The translations under genes and the position numbers were made by a program. 64,000 bases of DNA. It comes from Leucocoprinus leucothites (Eukaryota; Basidiomycota; Agaricomycetes; Agaricales; Agaricaceae). The stretch spans positions 1,798,001-1,862,000 of the forward strand of contig JAACJO010000003.1 of assembly GCA_013368445.1 (NCBI GenBank), in the 5' to 3' direction. The notes under the pieces are model-generated. The model worked only from the letters and a program-made list of their open reading frames with translations, was not told the origin of the DNA and searched no databases. Below, in pieces: positions 48,203-59,227 of the stretch; the stretch's first letter is position 1, and each line of letters starts with the position of its first letter.

Positions 48203-48475
48203 TGTGGGACCTTTGACATCGATCGAGCTTGAACCAACATAGTTGAGGAGCGTCCGGTGGTTGGGTGGAATTGATGGGATGAAAGAGTATTCTATTGCAG
48301 GGTGAAGACGAAATCAAGCCTATTCAAACCTACGCAGATAAAAAAGACTCAGTGACAAAAATCGCTTCGGCGTCACTTTGATACTGCCAGAGGTCCGAGG
48401 AGACGTCCGGAAACAAACGTCACATCCTGCGAAAGAAAGCGGAGTATGTCCATCGCCACTAGTCCATGTCGGTAT

Positions 48476-49572
48476 TCACACACCAATGAACGGCCATGAT
48501 ACAATGTCTTTCCCTATCTTTAGGTATATGTTTTCGGCATCAAAGCACCCGATACTCGGGGAGGGAAGGCGGTTACCGAACGCAATGTTTAACTTATGGA
48601 TCAATTCTTTTGGAATGCCAGGGACCATAGCGAATTCAGCGGGAGTCTGAAGTTCCGCTTGAGTCGTGTTTTCTGGATTAGCATCGGATGGAGAGATAGG
48701 GGGGGATAGTGAAGCCGCAGTCGTTGGTTTGCCTTCGGCTTCGGAAGGCTTCCGGACGCGATCAAGCAATACCCAAGCGATAGAAGCGTGAAAACGAGGG
48801 GTGGAGTAATAAGCAGGCTGTCGAAGATTTCGAAGTAAGGGTGCCAGCTCGCTGCACAGTTTCTGCAGCTAAGATAAGGAAAAACCTGAGTGCTGAAGTC
48901 GGCGACGACAAATTAAACAGAAAACAAACCTCATGATGACCAGCGCCAACTTCTGCTGTTAGAAATGCTCGCGTACCCTCGTCGTTTTGCAACTCCGTGA
49001 ATGAAGTGAAGGACAATTTGAACCTGGGCAAATTACACGAAGTTGATGAAAACAGCCCCAGAAGGAGATGACGCTACGTACGGTGGGTGTTGTGAGAGTT
49101 TCCTGACCGCCCGCCTTAGCTCTTCCTTTTGATGGGCTCGAATAAAGATTGGGCGTGATAATGAGATATGAAGTTCAATAGAATTCTTGTCAGTTTCCCC
49201 GCCAGAAATCAGACTCTGAATTGCTGGAACCGATCGCTGCGCTTGAGCAATCGTCGCCTCGAGTAGGGAACACATGGCATGTGATCGAGTGACGTTGATC
49301 GATACAAAGACGTGAGCTGCCCAGTTGCCATCCACATGGGGTACTGTCCGTGTACGCCCTTGATGGAGAACGGGGTTGTCTACAGGCACTGGTACCACGA
49401 GAGCAGTTGATAAAGCTGGTAGTTTCCTGTATGTATGCTTAAGCACTGGTATCGTATGTGTATAGCAGACAATTGCGACTACTCACTTTTTCTTGGGAGG
49501 TGGAACATCCTTCTGTGTGACTTCTTCATCCGAGGAATCATAGTCAACAATAGAATGAGCACACCTTTTCAT
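48476..49572 (-). CDS. USB1: USB1-type U6 snRNA 3'-phosphodiesterase
   Basis: USB1 trims the oligo(U) tail of U6 snRNA and leaves a protected 3' end. The gene starts at ATG 49572 (MKRCAHSIVDYDSSDEE) and ends at TGA 48478-48476, with three short introns. The two catalytic HxS tetrapeptides of this 2H phosphodiesterase are present: ELHISLSRP (H116, S118) and RFHASIAWVL (about H203, S205). Conserved FKLSFTSF and NDEGTRAFLTAEVGAGHHE lie between them. The acidic, KKKK-containing N-terminus suits nuclear location. The family tail (FDAENIYLKIGKDI, then SWPF) closes the protein. Between these, a Ser/Pro-rich insertion of about 40 residues follows the second motif. An in-frame upstream stretch exists, but this is the ATG that gives the usual family start. 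Confidence 0.94.
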
Positions 49573-49729
49573 CCGTGTGGGAAGGTAAAGGAAAGGTGAT
49601 ATCGGAAGAGGAGAGATCGTGACCCTAACCACAAACCGGGCATCGAGCTGGCCCGGACCGATCGAACCGGATTTTGAGTGAGGTTGGAACTGACTGAGAG
49701 ATTGTGATAAGGCATAATTCTGGTTCACC
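49573..49729. promoter_or_regulatory. Shared divergent promoter of USB1 and UreG
   Basis: Only 157 bp separate the two divergent start codons, so both core promoters and 5' leaders overlap in this interval. No clear TATA box is seen, which fits two housekeeping genes. Confidence 0.6.
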
Positions 49730-50804
49730 ATGAGCGTCCAGTTCATCAACAGTCTCGGAGGCTCAAAATCTGGAGGTTCGCATTCTCATGATCATGATCA
49801 TGGTGGTGAGCATGGGCACACACATGAACAAATGGACAGCCCAGGTGAGCATCCATCTATTAAGTTTCCTTTCATGCCACAATTACTTACGAGATAACAG
49901 GCAAGTACTCAGAACGGGACCTTCCAGATTACAGTTCCAGAAACTTTGAGGAGCGTGGCTTCACCGTCGGCATCGGAGGGTAAGGGGCTCTTGCTATTAC
50001 GTTCTGACATTGGCTCAGATTTATGCAATAGTCCCGTTGGATCCGGGAAGACTGCACTAACTCTGGCTTTGTGCCAGAAGTTGAGGAAGGAATTTAATAT
50101 TGGTTCGGTTCTCTTAAAATACCTCAAGTGTTCCTGCACTGATGGAACTTCGCCTCAGCCACCGTTACAAACGACATCTTTACTCGCGAGGACCAGGAAT
50201 TCCTCATCAAGAACAAGGCGCTCCCACCTTCGCGCATACAGGCCATCGAAACTGGGGGATGCCCACATGCCGCCATCCGCGAGGACATCAGTGCCAACAT
50301 GGGAGCTCTGGAAGGACTTCAAGCAAAGTTTGGTTGTCAGTTATTATTTGTTGAAAGTGGGGGTGATAATTTAGCCGCAAACTACTCTCGAGAACTGGCA
50401 GATTATATTATTTATGTGATTGATGTGTCTGTGAGTCAAAGAGGCCTCTCTTCTCTTTGGACCATTTCTCACTAGCTTTCAGGGCGGTGATAAAATACCT
50501 CGTAAAGGTGGTCCTGGTATCTCCCAGTCGGACTTACTTATCATCAATAAGGTTCGGTACTTTGTGGGCGACAGACTATCGTAGGCGCTGTTGACTCCAT
50601 ACCCAGATTGATCTCGCACCCCATGTCGGAGCATCGCTTGAAGTTATGGACCGAGACTCTAAACTTATGCGAGGTGACGGTCCAACGGTATTCACTAGCG
50701 TTCGCAAAGGTATGGGTGTCGACGATGTTATTGACCTGGTTTTGGCAGCTTGGAGGGCAGCAGGCAGCCCAGGAAATCCTGGTCCTGTAGGGGACGAAAT
50801 CTGA
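49730..50804 (+). CDS. ureG: Urease accessory GTPase UreG
   Basis: UreG hydrolyses GTP while delivering nickel to apo-urease together with UreD/UreF. The N-terminus has a His-rich metal-binding stretch ([15 protein letters not shown]), as in plant and fungal Ure[21 protein letters not shown] is the Walker A P-loop, completed across an intron. [16 protein letters not shown] and [20 protein letters not shown] carry the conserved CPH metal site. [50 protein letters not shown] and [15 protein letters not shown] (NKID guanine motif) follow in order. It ends at TGA 50802-50804 after GPVGDEI. Introns are short and in phase, including one from the NIG codon to CCACCGTTACAAAC near 50101-50158. The copy looks intact. 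Confidence 0.96.
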
Positions 50805-51782
50805 TACACGGCCTAGTGAATTGAATTAAGTACAGATACATAAGCAGTTCTGTAAGTGAACAAATCGCAGATATTTCTTCGCAACTGCCCGAAGGGCGGT
50901 GTGCCATTAAACGATGGAGTGTACTTGATCCGCTTGTGATCCGTGCAGGGTGGCCAGACAACCGCCGGGATAGTAGCGGGTGACTCGGTATTCAGATCAG
51001 GCTTTGAAATCCATCTAGGTGAGTCGTGAATACGGGAGAAATGAGTTGGGGTCCAGAGAGGTTCTCTTACTACCGAGATTTCATTCGATTCGATGGGACA
51101 TGACGTGCCTAATGCATGACCTTCTCGCTGGCTGGGAAGATAGCCATGCGAGGAGGATGACCGTGAAGACGAAGGTAACGAGAAACATGTGGGCTGGTGG
51201 AGAGAGCAGGAAAATAGATAGAAACTTACATTGAGACGTAGCTGCTTTTAAGTTCCGTTACAGCCATTGCTTCAAAGGTCACGCTGAAAAGAGATGATTA
51301 ATACCCGAAACTCGGCTGTTCTACTAGGTGTGCCAGTGCTACCCACAGGCGCTCGAAACATTGCAAGGGTTTGCGGGACAATTTTGATGCTTCAAGAACA
51401 AAAAGGCCTACTACGCACTTTCATTCTTGTGCGGTCACACTTTAACTGCAGTTTCACCGCAGTTGGCAGCATGCTGAGGAGAAATGTACGGGACATAGTA
51501 GTTGATGTCCGCGCCTGACCGCGCTCGATCACAAGAAATCCATTTCGTGGATCATAGTTTCCAGAAACACACTGGTTGATCCAACTGGCGATACCTTGAT
51601 GCGTCACATATTGATCTTTCGACTGGCGGGGACGAATAAATTTGTTGAACTTGATTGCCTGAATATAGAAATAATGTTTTCTAAGTCGGGGTCAGCCTGA
51701 AGAGGAAGTACAACACGTGAGTGACGTTACCGTTGTCGTTGCCCGTCATGTACCACAGCATAAACGACTACTTTGAACCACG
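50805..51782. other. Intergenic region, about 1 kb
   Basis: It lies between UreG and Iwr1, both on +, and should hold the Iwr1 promoter at its right end. Several frames of 60-77 codons occur on both strands and some have donor-like or acceptor-like edges, but I could not assemble a convincing gene. A small minus-strand gene near 51280-51700 is possible. Confidence 0.4.
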
Positions 51783-53072
51783 ATGGATATTGACTCTTCG
51801 ACAGCTCCTTCGCAGTCGTACACGATTTTACGTATCAAAAGGAAGCGAAATGAGGAGCCTTTGGATGCCCTAGGTATCTATACGACCCTCAGTCGATCAT
51901 CTACTGTTTGGCTCATTCGTCCACACTTTAGTGGTCGAGAGGAGTGTTCGTCGCAAAAAGACACGTGGAGGTGCGGGTGTATTTCAGTATGCACAGACAG
52001 TAGAGGATGGTGTTTGGAAAGACGAAAAGACTCAAAAAGATATCCAAGTGAGGTGTTCATCTGTCTCCTTGTTTCAGCCGCTCATATAAGCACTTATAGG
52101 ATAGGATATCCCGTCTAGCGAAAGAAAATACTGCAAAAGCACAAATAACGAATGTTCCCGTTCAGACAGACTCTATTGTTGATACGCCCTCTTCCCCGAC
52201 TTGCCTGAGAAAGGAAAAGACAAGAAGATATACCATCGTTTCCCCTGAAGAGAATGAGCCTTCTGCGAAACGAGCAGCAGCTAGCCCGTAAGTGTAACCA
52301 GCACTTTGGATAGCTGGTGCCTAATGAAGCAGCAGGCCGAAGGTTTATGCCTCAAAAGATCTGGTTAAGCATCCTCCTGTTCCCGATTTCAGACTGTATG
52401 ATGCCATCCTGTCGGAGAGAGAATCTGTGTTAGCCAACCAACCAGATCCCGAAATGGAGAAATTTCTACCTATGCTAAATGATTATCTGAAAAGTGAGTA
52501 TCCAGAGCTCGGAGGATTCAGTACCTCATTGTGCAGTTCATGATATACCCACCCATGCGGAACTAAACACCTTCGCGGCAGCCTCTAACACCAAACATGG
52601 GAAAGATGCTTTTGCCGATGAATCTGATGATTATGTTTGGGATGTTTTTTACCACAGACCGGCGAGTTTGAGCGAATGGAACTCAGTCGCTGCGCGAATG
52701 GGAACAATGTACATATACTCATTGTTGCTGGGTCCAGTCAATTACTGATTCCTGTTTAAGCACTGGTTTACCCGGCTCAGTCCTCGGCTCGGATGAATCA
52801 GATTCAGGCTCAGAAGCTGAAGACGAGGCTGACGAGGATTCGAATGGTATGTGTGGCTGAGCTTTTGTTTCATGTTCCCTGAACCTTTCCAGCCGAGGAA
52901 TATTACAAGAATGATTATCCAGATGAAGAATCTGACTCAGAGCCTGAGAACAGCGGTATGTACAATGCTTCATACTCTAGGGTGTTGATATAATAATCAT
53001 TTAGACGAGTTTCATGAGGAGTCGGACTATGATGATATGATGCATTATCGTGACGACGAGGAGGCTTTCTGA
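51783..53072 (+). CDS. IWR1: Iwr1-like RNA polymerase II nuclear import factor
   Basis: Iwr1 binds assembled RNA polymerase II in the cytoplasm and carries it into the nucleus. The ATG at 51783 opens MDIDSSTAPSQSYTILRIKR, a basic start with the TILRIKRKR motif that serves as the import signal in this family. RRKKTRGGAGVFQYAQTVED follows after an intron. A helical middle (LYDAILSERESVLA, then EKFLPMLNDYL) precedes DDYVWDVFYHRPASLSEWNS, the conserved core that contacts the polymerase cleft. The C-terminus is very acidic (GSDESDSGSEAEDEADEDSN, later DEFHEESDYDDMMHY) and is cut by small introns. It ends at TGA 53070-53072. The order and spacing fit the family well. Confidence 0.9.
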
Positions 53073-53183
53073 TTTCATAGCTCAGCATACATGTATGATA
53101 CATGGTAGTTATACAATATACGACCTCGCTTCTCCCGTAGATACTGATTAATGTTTGGTTCAGATTCTGAGCTTCACTTCCGA

Positions 53184-55138
53184 TCAAACCTTCACGACGT
53201 CCGATTCACTCTGCAAAAGATGTTGTGTCAGTGTACGTTGAGATAGCTCACTCGAGAAGCTGCCTACATATGAAGACCCGCGTTTGGTTCTCTTCGTTTT
53301 CTTTCCGCACTGGATGAAGCCAAGGAACCACGCAAAGAGGAAGAGAATAATCATACAGGCGACCGCCATTGCGGCACCCAGGAGCCCTGCTCCAACAGGA
53401 TGGAGCCGCTCCGAGTCAATTGCTTGGCCTGCAGCAAGCGTCAGGTCGCCACATCCTCTGTCGTTGCTATTCTGGCACACTGTGCACCACTCTGGCGTAT
53501 CATTGATTGCGACGTCCTGGATTTTGTGTCAAACTAGTTGAGGAATCAATGGTTTTGAAGCTCACCGAGAGGCGATCAACAAAGGTTGAAAGGGGCACAT
53601 CATCAGAGGTCCCGAACAGGGGGTAGGTCGTAAAATCGCTCTCTAAGGTTCCATTCTTGAAATTGAATCGAATGACGGGCCCATTGCTCGAGGAGCGGAC
53701 CTCGAATGCAACTGTAGCTGCGTAATCGACTGAATATGATCTAGTGAGTTGGATGATGGTCACCTTCAGACATCAGCACACCTATTCCAGCGAGTTCGGG
53801 GTGCTGCTGAGCAACGCCGGTCATGTTGAAAAGAGAGATAAAGGGCTTGTAGGATATCGCTTGGTAGAGAATTTTGAGGGGGTTGCTAGAGTTAGCTATG
53901 TCACCAAGTCCGTTTAAGATCGACGGGAGAATAGTGCGACCAGCAACTGAATGATTCAATAAGCAGACGTTTCATCATGGGGCTTACACTCGGCTCACTG
54001 TTACGAATTCCGCCAGGGCTCGGGTCACTGAAGACCCCATATTCATGCCAGTTGGCGAGGTTACGAGCTTGTGCAAGCATGGGGTGCGGGAATCGTCGGA
54101 CGAAGTTAGCATCATGAATGTACCGTACATTCAGAAAGTCATAAATCTTGAGACCAAGTTCTCAGGGCTGCTAGATTGTTATGATTACTTCAAAGCACGT
54201 ACGTTCCACTGCAATTGATGATAAGCCATAGCCATCCAGTGATTCAAACTCAATTTCGTATACTTACCATGTTTTGCAGACTGACTTGTCGTCCGTCTAG
54301 GTACTGTTTCAGGGAGTCCAAGAAGTCGGCATTTTCGTTTGCTTTGGCCTGGAACTCGGGGGAGGCATAGAACGCATTCGTAGCAGTGGTGAAAGGCTGC
54401 CAGGATTGAACTACGTTAGCACGCAGGGATATAATTTCTTTGACCTCTTATCCTTACACCACAAGAAGTCCAGCCCTCCAAGGAAACGTCGTTGCTGGGT
54501 TCTACAGATTCGACTATGACCCGGCGTGAACTCAACGTCTCGAGGAATGGCAGAACTGCTCTCACCTGGGATAAACTGCCAGTGTCCCAGTAAATTAATA
54601 TGGTAGAGTCTCAAGGTTTCAAGATTCGACGACTAACCTGATACCCATTAGATGCTCCAACGACCACAGTCCCATTTGCAAGTGTCTCATTCCAGGACGG
54701 GGTCGGGGGGTAGAGCCCTTGTAGGAGAGCGAGCGCAGAGTTATATATGACTCCACCTTCTCCTCCAGCATCGGCACGGACAAGAACTTGTGTGATGTCC
54801 GCCCGTGTCTGACTGATGTCATGGATGAAATTAGGTGAGGTCTCATTGAGGTATCGTTGGCGCAAGAAGGTCCCCAACTGCAATTCCTCTTCCTTTATAG
54901 CAAAAGAGTTGCATGAAAAAATGATGAGTGAGGGACACAGTAGGCCACTTACAGTTCCAGTTGGGGTAATCGCAGTGCCAAAAGGAGTGTAGGAATTGGG
55001 ATCTTGGTAGAATCCTAGTTGACAAAAATGAATCTTCATCAGCTGCAACGGCTAACACTAGACGCGGATACCTTGACGATCTCCATGTCTGGCCAATAAC
55101 ACAACACCAAGGAGCTGATCGCCGTTACCGGAGGACAT
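53184..55138 (-). CDS. Membrane-anchored histidine-phosphatase (acid phosphatase-like) protein
   Basis: Starts at ATG 55138 (MSSGNGDQLLGVVLLARHGD) and ends at TGA 53186-53184, with seven or more short introns. LLARHGDRQGFYQDPNSYTP carries the RHG catalytic motif of histidine phosphatases, completed over an intron. GTFLRQRYLNETSP and SQTRADITQVLVRADAGGEG follow. LYQAISYKPFISLFNMTG and FEVRSSSNGPVIRF are later family segments. Near the C-terminus a single membrane helix (AGLLGAAMAVACMIILFLFA) is followed by a basic cytosolic tail, making this a type I protein with its catalytic domain outside or in the lumen. No signal peptide is visible at the predicted start, which begins almost at the active site, so an upstream exon could be missing. 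Substrate unknown. Confidence 0.82.
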
Positions 55139-56680
55139 CTTATGGTCAGCCGTTAGTACAACAGGCGGGATGGATTTGCGGAGAGAGGCGGAAAATGCTA
55201 ATCGTCGTTCGGCTGTATTTTGCAGCCCAGATTTTATATCGCCCGTTGACTAGCCAGGGAATTCAAGGGTCTTTGTGATGAGTCAGAAGATCCATAAAGA
55301 AGAACTATCTACAGCCATTGCCAACAATGGTCGTATCATCCGATTTGAATATATCCTTATGATATGTAGGGACGATAGCTCATCGGCTAGTTATTGGTAA
55401 GAAGCATTTGGTGCCATCAATCGATTGCCGCAACAAGCAAAGCTCCTTGCCAAACAGTGTGCAAAAAGCGGCCTGGCCGACTGCCGAGCTCATTCTTTGC
55501 GGGGGAGACCAGGTGGTGACACTAATTTCGGGAGGGTTTTTTGATGGGGAAGATTAGATATGGCTGTAGATCTCATTACCCAGTATAGTGCTTTTTAAAA
55601 GGCAGCGATACATACCAGATGGCTCAAGGTCTCAATTACCCCTCATGGCGACTTTTCTTTCTGTTGGGCTGTAGGTAATGGCACACAACGTTAGAAATAA
55701 AGGTAGTGTAGCTGAAACTATAAACCCCAAGGCGTTTTATCCCCGATTAATGATTCGACGGTCTGTCGTTCTCATCATGGCTTTCCTGAAAATCTTGAAG
55801 AGCATGGGATTGACAAGCATCTCCACCGGGAGATACTTGGCCTCACCGCCTCATGGATTTAATCAAACCAACCAATACTTTCAATTGTATCTAATACTCC
55901 TTGAGAACTAGGAAGACAAACTCGGAAACATAAAACAAGTCGTAAATGTCTGGACAACGCAATAGAGTCATGAAGACGTCATGGAGACCAAAACTGTTAT
56001 TAAATCCTTCTCTCCTGAAGATAGTAGGCCAAAGGCGATGGGCATGGGATGTTTACAATGTCCCACCAACGGATTCCATGGTCTGCCAAAAAAAGGGCTA
56101 TGTTAGCATTCCTAGTCTCAAACAATATCAACATGATGGATGGACAGCGTCTGAGTATGATATTTGGGTTGAAGCGAATAGCCACGGCATTCAAAGAAAA
56201 GAATGAGATAGAAGGTCAGGAATGATGTCATGAGCAGGCTCTCATGACCGGTTAGCGGAAGACAACGGGGAAGGCCGTGTCTTCTTGAGAAGACCCACAG
56301 TGAATTCCCACCGAATCAGCAATATCAACAGGCCAGGGAAGAGAAAAAAGCGAAAATCGGGAAGCACAAGTGATCACAAATTTATGCAGCCCAAAGCAGT
56401 GCTTATGCACATAAATGTCCGATCAGATGACCGAGGTCTAAAAGTAGTGGCAGTATATGTAAAGTGTGAAACAAAAAGTCCAAATGGACCTGCCCTGCTC
56501 GGTGATTGAGAGCATGTACCCTCATCTCGACCTCCGCTGGGTGACCGGGGAAAGGGTAAATGACGTTGACAGATGTGCCTTGAATCTGCACTCAATGTTG
56601 ACGATCGAAACACAAAATGAAGCCAGGTAATCCAAAAATACGACCCCAGTCAAGATGTAAAGGTGAAGGGTAGCGTGAGG
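55139..56680. other. Intergenic region, about 1.5 kb
   Basis: It lies between the phosphatase start and the Bor1 end, both on -. No coding family is recognised. A perfect 8-bp inverted repeat with a 6-base loop occurs at 56227-56248 (GTCATGAG and CTCATGAC). The right end is the probable Bor1 3' UTR. Confidence 0.4.
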
Positions 56681-58988
56681 TCATCGGTTCCACCAAGATG
56701 AAGCTGACGAAGACGTCTGAAAGGAAGACGAAAAAAAAAAAAAAAACTGAAATGTAACAAAGAGCAGAAATCACGAAGGCGAAACGAATGTTGACACACT
56801 CCAAGATAGAATGACTCACGAATGGAGAGGCAGTTGGGCCATCAAGAATCGCTAATTCTTCACTGGAAAACGGCAAGCGTGGAATAAGGGCGACACGGAG
56901 GGGTACCAACAACATGATGATGACAGGAAATCCGATCGCGGCTGTAAAAGGAGGTGAATAAAGTTAGTAATTTATCGGAAGAAAAGTGCCCTTGGTTCCT
57001 GGGAGGAAACGGCGTAGACGAACCGATAGTTTGAGTAATTGCAAAAGTAGCGCCGAAACCGATGAGTTCAACTGCAAGGAACAATACAATTCGCGGCTTA
57101 CGAACTCGTCGAAGCGGCTCGTCTATGGCTGTGAGATGCTTATCCTGAATTAGGTAAAATAATTTCCTCGAGATCCCGTTGCCCTGAAGAGCATCAAGGC
57201 CCATATACCAACTATAATGAAAGGGTACGTTAGCTGAACTGGAGCAATGAAAGTTGATTGGGCTCTCACAATAAACCCGCGAGTACACCTCTCGGGATGA
57301 GATTGAGCACGTGAAGGAAGGGGCCTGTCAGCAGCACAAGGCACAAGCTTCCTTGTGCAAGATTAGACACCCGTTGTTCGACCACGCCGACGGGAACTTC
57401 ATTTAAGTTGGTGAAAGCATTGGGTTGCGGATCATTTGGTGGCACCGGGTCATGAATCGAATTTGAGCTCAAATTTCTTGGGTTCCGGGATGAGGCTCGC
57501 GAAGCCGGGCGAGATGTAGGTCGGGTCTCTTGATGTTCCTCATCTTTCTCGGATTTAGGATCGCGGCCCATGATAAGGAGAGAGGTAGTGTGAATAGGGG
57601 CTTGTGGAATCAGGCCATTGGGTGCCGGGACGCCGATGAGTCCCGCGATGAACGTTGTCACTCCAAGTAGGAAGAAGTCCCAATGAAAGCCGGGCGGTTT
57701 GCGCAGTGGGAATTCTACTCCTTGGGCCATCAAAGACTTGAAAAGGCGATTAGTGTGTGAGAGCGCAACTAAATTATCGAAGACTGAACTTACGGAGACG
57801 TTATGATCAAAGAAGAATAGTATCCAAAGGATAATGCCAAATGGTAGTGCAATTCCGACCCACTTTCCTTCCAATTGCCAGAACTTGACAAGCCAGTCGC
57901 GTCCGTTGGCAGCCTTGAATGCAGACCCAACAGGCAGTGTCTCTGGATTGGCTAAATTGAATCTGCCCCAATAAGCCATCGCAGAAGCAGCAACCAAACT
58001 GATAGGCATTCCGTAATCTGCAAAGAATCTACGGACGTGTCGGTGAAAGTACGGTGATTTCGCGAGGAATTGGAAGATGAAGGAGGTGACAAGCATAAGG
58101 AGCGCGAGTATTATTGAAACGAGATAGCCGGGTTCGGGGTTGGGGAACTGACGGGTGAGAACTTGGATGCCATATTGGAGATATACCCAGGATACGTAGA
58201 AGCCAAACGTGTCACAGGAGAATAAGGTGACGTATTTGAGAAAATTACACCCTGCAAAAGCGGAAGATTATGGAATGAGAGGGAGAGCCAAGGCGCAATA
58301 TCTAGGATTATTGGAGTACTTACAGTTAAGTATGGCGGTGACCCAGTGGAATATTGCTGCCCATAGGTAGACCCAACCGATAAAGTGGTGGTAATTCGGA
58401 GGGTTAGCTTCACGATGGAGTATGTCGTATATGGTTTTGTTGAAAACAGTGATAGGACCTGGTTATTGCCGATGAAGATCGGGCATAATTACGGGGGAAC
58501 CCCCCAAATGTGGCGTACCAGTCACTCCAGCAATAGTCAGGGGCTGAGCACCAAACACTGAGAATATGAATGCGGCCATGAAAGACGACATAAGAACTTC
58601 CGCTACACCATATTCGCGGGTAGTTTCGATGAGGTCAAGAGAAAATGCGATTCCTGGCAGTACACTACAACATCTCCTATTTCAGACGCTCTCCACTACA
58701 TGTAGGAAATTGCCGGGCGTACTTTGCAAAGAAGATGAGGGCGGTAGCAGGCACTACACGGTAGTTCCATGCATCGGTCCAGTCTCGTAAATACCAAGGA
58801 CCTCTTGCACGAATGTCCATGATGATACCCGCACCCAGGCGGCGATACCAGGTGCGTTGTTTACGTTTACCAGGTTGGAGAGTCATGGAAGTAGCCTTAG
58901 AACCTATGGCCTGAGGAGCAGGTTCTTCGGAGGGGCCTGGTTTTTCGATCGCTGGCTCAGGGGCCGCAGGAGAGTCATTATTGGACAT
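56681..58988 (-). CDS. BOR1: Bor1-like borate/HCO3(-) transporter family protein (SLC4)
   Basis: Starts at ATG 58988. A Pro/Glu-rich N-terminus leads to GIIMDIRARGPWYLRDWTDA and WNYRVVPATALIFFAKYA, the usual SLC4/Bor1 entry. The next exon continues with FGAQPLTIAGVTGPITVFNK and YHHFIGWVYLWAAIFHWVTA, then FCDTFGFY-like and FPNPEPGYLVSIIL segments. Later parts include GIALPFGIILWILFFFDHNVS, PPGFHWDFFLLGVTTFIAGL and GVPAPNGLIPQAPIHTTSLL. WYMGLDALQGNGISRKLFYL, and RLPFSSEELAILDGPTASPF near the end, complete it. About 12 helices are expected in the plasma membrane, exporting borate in yeast Bor1. The last exon (TSSSASSWWNR then TGA at 56683-56681) is uncertain. Its acceptor follows a run of about 16 T on the coding strand. 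Confidence 0.9.
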
Positions 58989-59227
58989 GGTAGGGTATCT
59001 TGTTCATAAACGGGTTGTTTGAGCAAATGAATCACAGTTTACGCTTTTATGACAGGTCTTACAAAATTTGGCGATGTTATGGGGCCGGCATGATCGGCAA
59101 TTCAGTCACGTGAACTAGATTTCCGTCCAGCCAATCAGGCGCGAACGGCTCGGAGTTGAACGCATTTCGCTCATGATCATTGCCTCATAAACTTTCCCTT
59201 TCGATCGTCCTCGCTCAAACCACGACC
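58989..59227. promoter_or_regulatory. Divergent promoter region
   Basis: The 239 bp separate the divergent starts of the Bor1-like gene (-) and the ABHD12-like gene (+) and must hold both promoters. It includes a CACGTG-like CAGTCACGTGAAC element near 59103-59115. Whether that site is used is unknown. Confidence 0.45.

Larger units (their letters stand above)
41502..48475. other. Gene-poor island, 7 kb
   Basis: No gene with recognisable family motifs was found. The first 500-700 bases (to about 42190) are strongly T/C-rich and are probably the long 3' UTR and downstream flank of the homeodomain gene. The remainder has mixed composition with scattered short frames. Three are listed separately because they have an ATG or splice-like edges. 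I saw no long direct or inverted repeats, reverse-transcriptase or transposase motifs, tRNA or rRNA. The whole stretch is unusual against the roughly 2 kb per gene of the flanks. Confidence 0.5.

Noticed and set aside
51294..51518. 74-codon + frame and antisense frames between UreG and Iwr1
   Set aside because: I tried joining minus-strand pieces near 51280-51700 into a small gene, but each trial hit stops or lacked a start. Nothing could be supported.
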